IMG/VR virus record: IMGVR_UViG_3300008116_001302 | Span: 1-23,187 of that record | Length of the DNA stretch: 23,187 nt | Strand: one strand, 5' to 3' | Source: a virus | Shown here: positions 20,566 through 23,187 of the stretch, one piece after another | How positions within the stretch are numbered: position 1 is the stretch's first letter | Layout of the letters: every line of letters starts with the position of its first letter | The notes under the pieces: generated by a model | Databases searched by the model: none | What the model saw: the letters and a program-made list of their open reading frames with translations, nothing else | Told to the model about the DNA's origin: nothing | Made by a program: the position numbers and the translations under genes

Positions 20566-23187
20566 ATGTCTAATTTAACCAGAATTAAGAATAACCAGAT
20601 CACAGACTCGACTATCTGGGCTAATGCTAAGATCGTTCCTGGATCTATCGTTGGGTCACTTTTCAGCAGTAACATAACAGTAACCAGTGACTTTGTTATC
20701 ACAGGTAACTTATATGTAGCTGGTGCAAGTACATACTTGACAGTTGCTAGTACTAACACGTTTGTCAATGACCCATTAATCGTATTAAACAACGCCTACT
20801 CAGCAGGTGCTATTTACGATATTGGTTTTATTTTTGAACGTGGTACTGATGACAATCAGGCATTCTACTGGGATGAAACATCAGACGAATTTAAATTAAT
20901 CGCCACATCTGAAGGCGGCAGCACATACGGTAATATCGGCACAGAAATATCCTACAGTAATTTCCGCTTAGGTAATTTATTCCTTAACAACTACTCTGCA
21001 ACACGTTCACTATTCGTGGGTGCTAGTGGTCTAGTAACCACAGATGCAGAATATACCTATGATGCTACAAACAATACATTAACAGTCGGACAATTCCTTA
21101 TCGTAGGTAACAGTGCTGTAACCATCCAAACAACAGGCACAGATCAAGATTTAAAACTCGCTCCGAGCGGTGCTGGTATAGTTGATTTTAATGGAACTAA
21201 TGCAACTAATCTAGCAGATCCAGTAAGTGGTTCTGATGCAGTAACATTAACCTATCTTAATAACCAACTAAGCAGTGCTGTTACAAATCTAATCGATGAT
21301 GATACAGAAGTTAGACTAATTGATGATGGTGTGAACGCAGGACAGATTAATGCCAACGTCGATGCTACTAGCGCATTGGTAATTAAAAGTAATAGTTTAA
21401 GCATATTTGGTACAGGTTACACAGGTTCTAGCCCAAAAGTATTCATTGACAGCGCAACCAGCAACGTTGCGATATCTAGCACGCTTTGGGTCAGTGATGT
21501 AGTAACACTAAATTCAACAGTCCCTGCATCCAGCTATACAACTGGTGCAGTAAAAGTTTCAGGCGGTGTTGGTATTGGCGGTAATTTATATGTTGGCGCA
21601 GGTATACAAGACACAATTATTGGTAACGTGACACCAAACGCAGGTTTCTTTACTAACTTAAATGCTACAGGAAATCTACAAGTTGCTACAGTTAATGCTA
21701 GCTTCTTATCAGCAAGTACAGCAGTAGTTGGTAATATCGCCGCAGTTACAATTGGTAACACAGGTGCAGTCGTTCAAGGGTTAACAGCACAATTTAGTGG
21801 TAATGTCATTGGTGGCCTAGCTCAATTTGCAGCTCTAAATGCCACACCAATTGGCAACGCCGCAGCCAGCACCGGCGCATTTACAACACTAACAGCTTCT
21901 AGTGTAAACTCATCTGGTAACGTATTAGGTGCGGCAGCTACATTTAGTAGCTCACAAATCAACGGTAATGAAAACGTAACTGGTTATCTAAATGTAACTG
22001 GTAATATTTTAGGATCAGCAGGTACGTTAAGTACTTTAGATCTAAACAGCACAACAAATGCTACAGATGCGACAGGTACGACTGGTGCACTGCAAGTCTC
22101 AGGTGGAGTTAGTATCGCTAAAGATGTTTGGATTGGTGGTAATCTCTTTGTTTCTAACATCTTTGGTGTCACTGAACAACTAATCGCAGTTGCAGACCCG
22201 TTACTATATCTAACAGCATCTAATACCTTCCCATATACTTATGACATTGGTTTCTTTAGCCATTTTACTGGCGGCGCTGCAAATATTGAAATACACACAG
22301 GGTTTGTACGAGATGCTTCAGATGGCTATTGGAAATTATTCAGCAATGTTGACACTCAACCAACATCAGTTATAACCTTCAATGGCACAGAAGATTACGA
22401 TGGATTAAAACTTGGTAATTTACAATTAACTGCTACAGGAACTGCGATCTCAGCAGCGGGATTTATCAATACCACTGCTAACATTTCTGGTGCAGTGGTC
22501 AACGCAGGCGCACTAAATGTAACAGGCACAACAACGTTAGCCGCAATTAACTCAACTGGCTTAATCAACACCACAGGTAATGTAAGTGCAGCCACGGTAA
22601 TCGCAGGTCAATTCAATACGACTGGTAATTTAGTAGCTAGTGAAGTCAGTACTGGTACATTAAATGCTACTGGTTTAATTAACACCACAGGCAATATATC
22701 AGCGGCAGTAGTTAATGGTGGTGCGATTAACTCGACTGGTTTAATCAATACCACAGGTAATGTATCAGCAGCCACAGTAATAGCAGGTCAATTCAATACA
22801 ACTGGCAATTTAGTAGCTAGCCAAGTCAGCACTGGTACATTAAATGCTACTGGTTTAATTAACACCACAGGTAATGTAAGTGCTGCAACTGTGATAGCAG
22901 GTCAATTCAATACAACTGGTAATTTAGTAGCAAGTGAAGTTAGCACTGGTACATTAAATGCTACTGGTTTAATCAATACACTTGGCAACGTAAGTGCTGC
23001 AACTGTGATAGCAGGTCAATTTAATACGACTGGTAACCTGGTAGCTAGCCAAGTCAGCACTGGTACATTAAATGCTACTGGTTTAATCAATACACTTGGC
23101 AACATTTCAGGTGCTAGAATTAACGCAGACACACTTGCGGCTACTGGTACAATCTGGGCTAACGCTTCAACTGACACAACATCTTTA
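20566..23187 (+). CDS. Large tail fibre-like protein (3' end beyond window)
   Basis: The frame from ATG 20566 stays open to the last base, 874 codons so far. The N-terminus (MSNLTRIKNNQITDSTIWAN) leads to a module VITGNLYVAG, FVNDPLIVLNN, DIGFIFERG, FYWDETSDEF at about residues 45-125; a second copy lies at about 519-620 (VWIGGNLFVSN, VADPLLYLTAS, DIGFFSHF, VRDASDGYWKL). Each of the two SGGV motifs (TTGAVKVSGGVGIGGNLYVG, TTGALQVSGGVSIAKDVWIG) introduces a new segment. From residue about 664 it consists of 38-residue tandem repeats. Composition (Thr, Asn, Ala, Gly, Val; no Cys seen) and repeats fit a long trimeric beta-helical fibre. GCGGAG at 20548-20553 is a possible ribosome site 12 bases upstream. 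Confidence 0.82.
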   Translation, partial: MSNLTRIKNNQITDSTIWANAKIVPGSIVGSLFSSNITVTSDFVITGNLYVAGASTYLTVASTNTFVNDPLIVLNNAYSAGAIYDIGFIFERGTDDNQAFYWDETSDEFKLIATSEGGSTYGNIGTEISYSNFRLGNLFLNNYSATRSLFVGASGLVTTDAEYTYDATNNTLTVGQFLIVGNSAVTIQTTGTDQDLKLAPSGAGIVDFNGTNATNLADPVSGSDAVTLTYLNNQLSSAVTNLIDDDTEVRLIDDGVNAGQINANVDATSALVIKSNSLSIFGTGYTGSSPKVFIDSATSNVAISSTLWVSDVVTLNSTVPASSYTTGAVKVSGGVGIGGNLYVGAGIQDTIIGNVTPNAGFFTNLNATGNLQVATVNASFLSASTAVVGNIAAVTIGNTGAVVQGLTAQFSGNVIGGLAQFAALNATPIGNAAASTGAFTTLTASSVNSSGNVLGAAATFSSSQINGNENVTGYLNVTGNILGSAGTLSTLDLNSTTNATDATGTTGALQVSGGVSIAKDVWIGGNLFVSNIFGVTEQLIAVADPLLYLTASNTFPYTYDIGFFSHFTGGAANIEIHTGFVRDASDGYWKLFSNVDTQPTSVITFNGTEDYDGLKLGNLQLTATGTAISAAGFINTTANISGAVVNAGALNVTGTTTLAAINSTGLINTTGNVSAATVIAGQFNTTGNLVASEVSTGTLNATGLINTTGNISAAVVNGGAINSTGLINTTGNVSAATVIAGQFNTTGNLVASQVSTGTLNATGLINTTGNVSAATVIAGQFNTTGNLVASEVSTGTLNATGLINTLGNVSAATVIAGQFNTTGNLVASQVSTGTLNATGLINTLGNISGARINADTLAATGTIWANASTDTTSL
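22555..23076 (+). repeat. 114-bp tandem repeats inside the large fibre gene
   Basis: Four full 114-bp (38-codon) units begin at 22555, 22735, 22849 and 22963, with one shortened 66-bp unit at 22669-22734 and a decayed unit from 23077. Each unit encodes TGLINTxGNVSAATVIAGQF then NTTGNLVASxVSTGTLNA, where x at the second place alternates Glu, Gln, Glu, Gln. Near-identity at the DNA level suggests recent expansion by recombination. Confidence 0.93.

Noticed and set aside
22555-23187. CRISPR-like array
   Set aside because: The repeats are adjacent 114-bp coding units in one open frame with no spacers.

Overview
The window is a stretch of a T4-like (Tevenvirinae-related) contractile-tailed phage genome, most likely from an aquatic or marine lineage. 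The evidence is a series of recognisable T4 core proteins: late sigma factor gp55, recombination nuclease gp47/gp46, hub protein gp26, and the capsid block 20-(67-like)-21-22-23. A small-gene repertoire and long, repetitive, Thr/Asn/Gly-rich fibre proteins typical of marine T4-likes accompany them. There are no photosynthesis genes and the host cannot be read from the sequence. No tRNA, IS element, integrase or CRISPR array was seen.

Layout. (1) 1-6662, plus strand, replication/transcription side: the 3' end of an unknown gene, gp55, gp47, then two AT-rich accessory genes (a 110-aa protein and a SAM-dependent methyltransferase) wedged between gp47 and gp46, then gp46, a radical SAM protein overlapping the gp46 end, two small basic proteins and a GIY-YIG (SegE-like) nuclease. 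(2) 6663-7173: about 510 bases with no gene but much RNA secondary structure on the plus strand, including a 4+4 pseudoknot, three consecutive hairpins with YYGGATA heptaloops, and a GNRA-capped stem with tandem G-A. This is a candidate structured non-coding RNA, ended by a bidirectional hairpin. (3) 7174-8514, minus strand: gp26, a 62-76 aa downstream frame, and a small two-helix membrane ORF with no start codon. A textbook slippery heptamer (T TTT TTC) lies two codons before the gp26 stop and leads exactly into the downstream frame, so gp26 and its extension probably form a -1 frameshift pair like the tail assembly chaperones of other phages. (4) 8563-16349, plus strand: a probable tail tape measure protein, portal gp20, a small protein, an acidic gp67-like core protein, protease gp21, scaffold gp22 (broken by an apparent one-base deletion) and major capsid gp23, closed by a strong terminator. 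(5) 16350-23187, plus strand: virion structural and fibre genes, the last running off the window with 114-bp tandem repeats.

The genes fit together as a lytic programme. gp55 directs transcription from T4-type late promoters; TATAAATA or close variants (mostly NATAAATA) stand before the tail, portal, capsid and fibre genes. gp46/47 act in recombination-dependent replication. gp26 and its frameshift product would assist hub/tail assembly next to the tape measure gene, and 20-67-21-22-23 build and mature the prohead. The items most worth follow-up are the structured RNA with its repeated GGATA loops, the gp26 frameshift, the gp22 disruption and the methyltransferase/radical SAM insertions around gp46.
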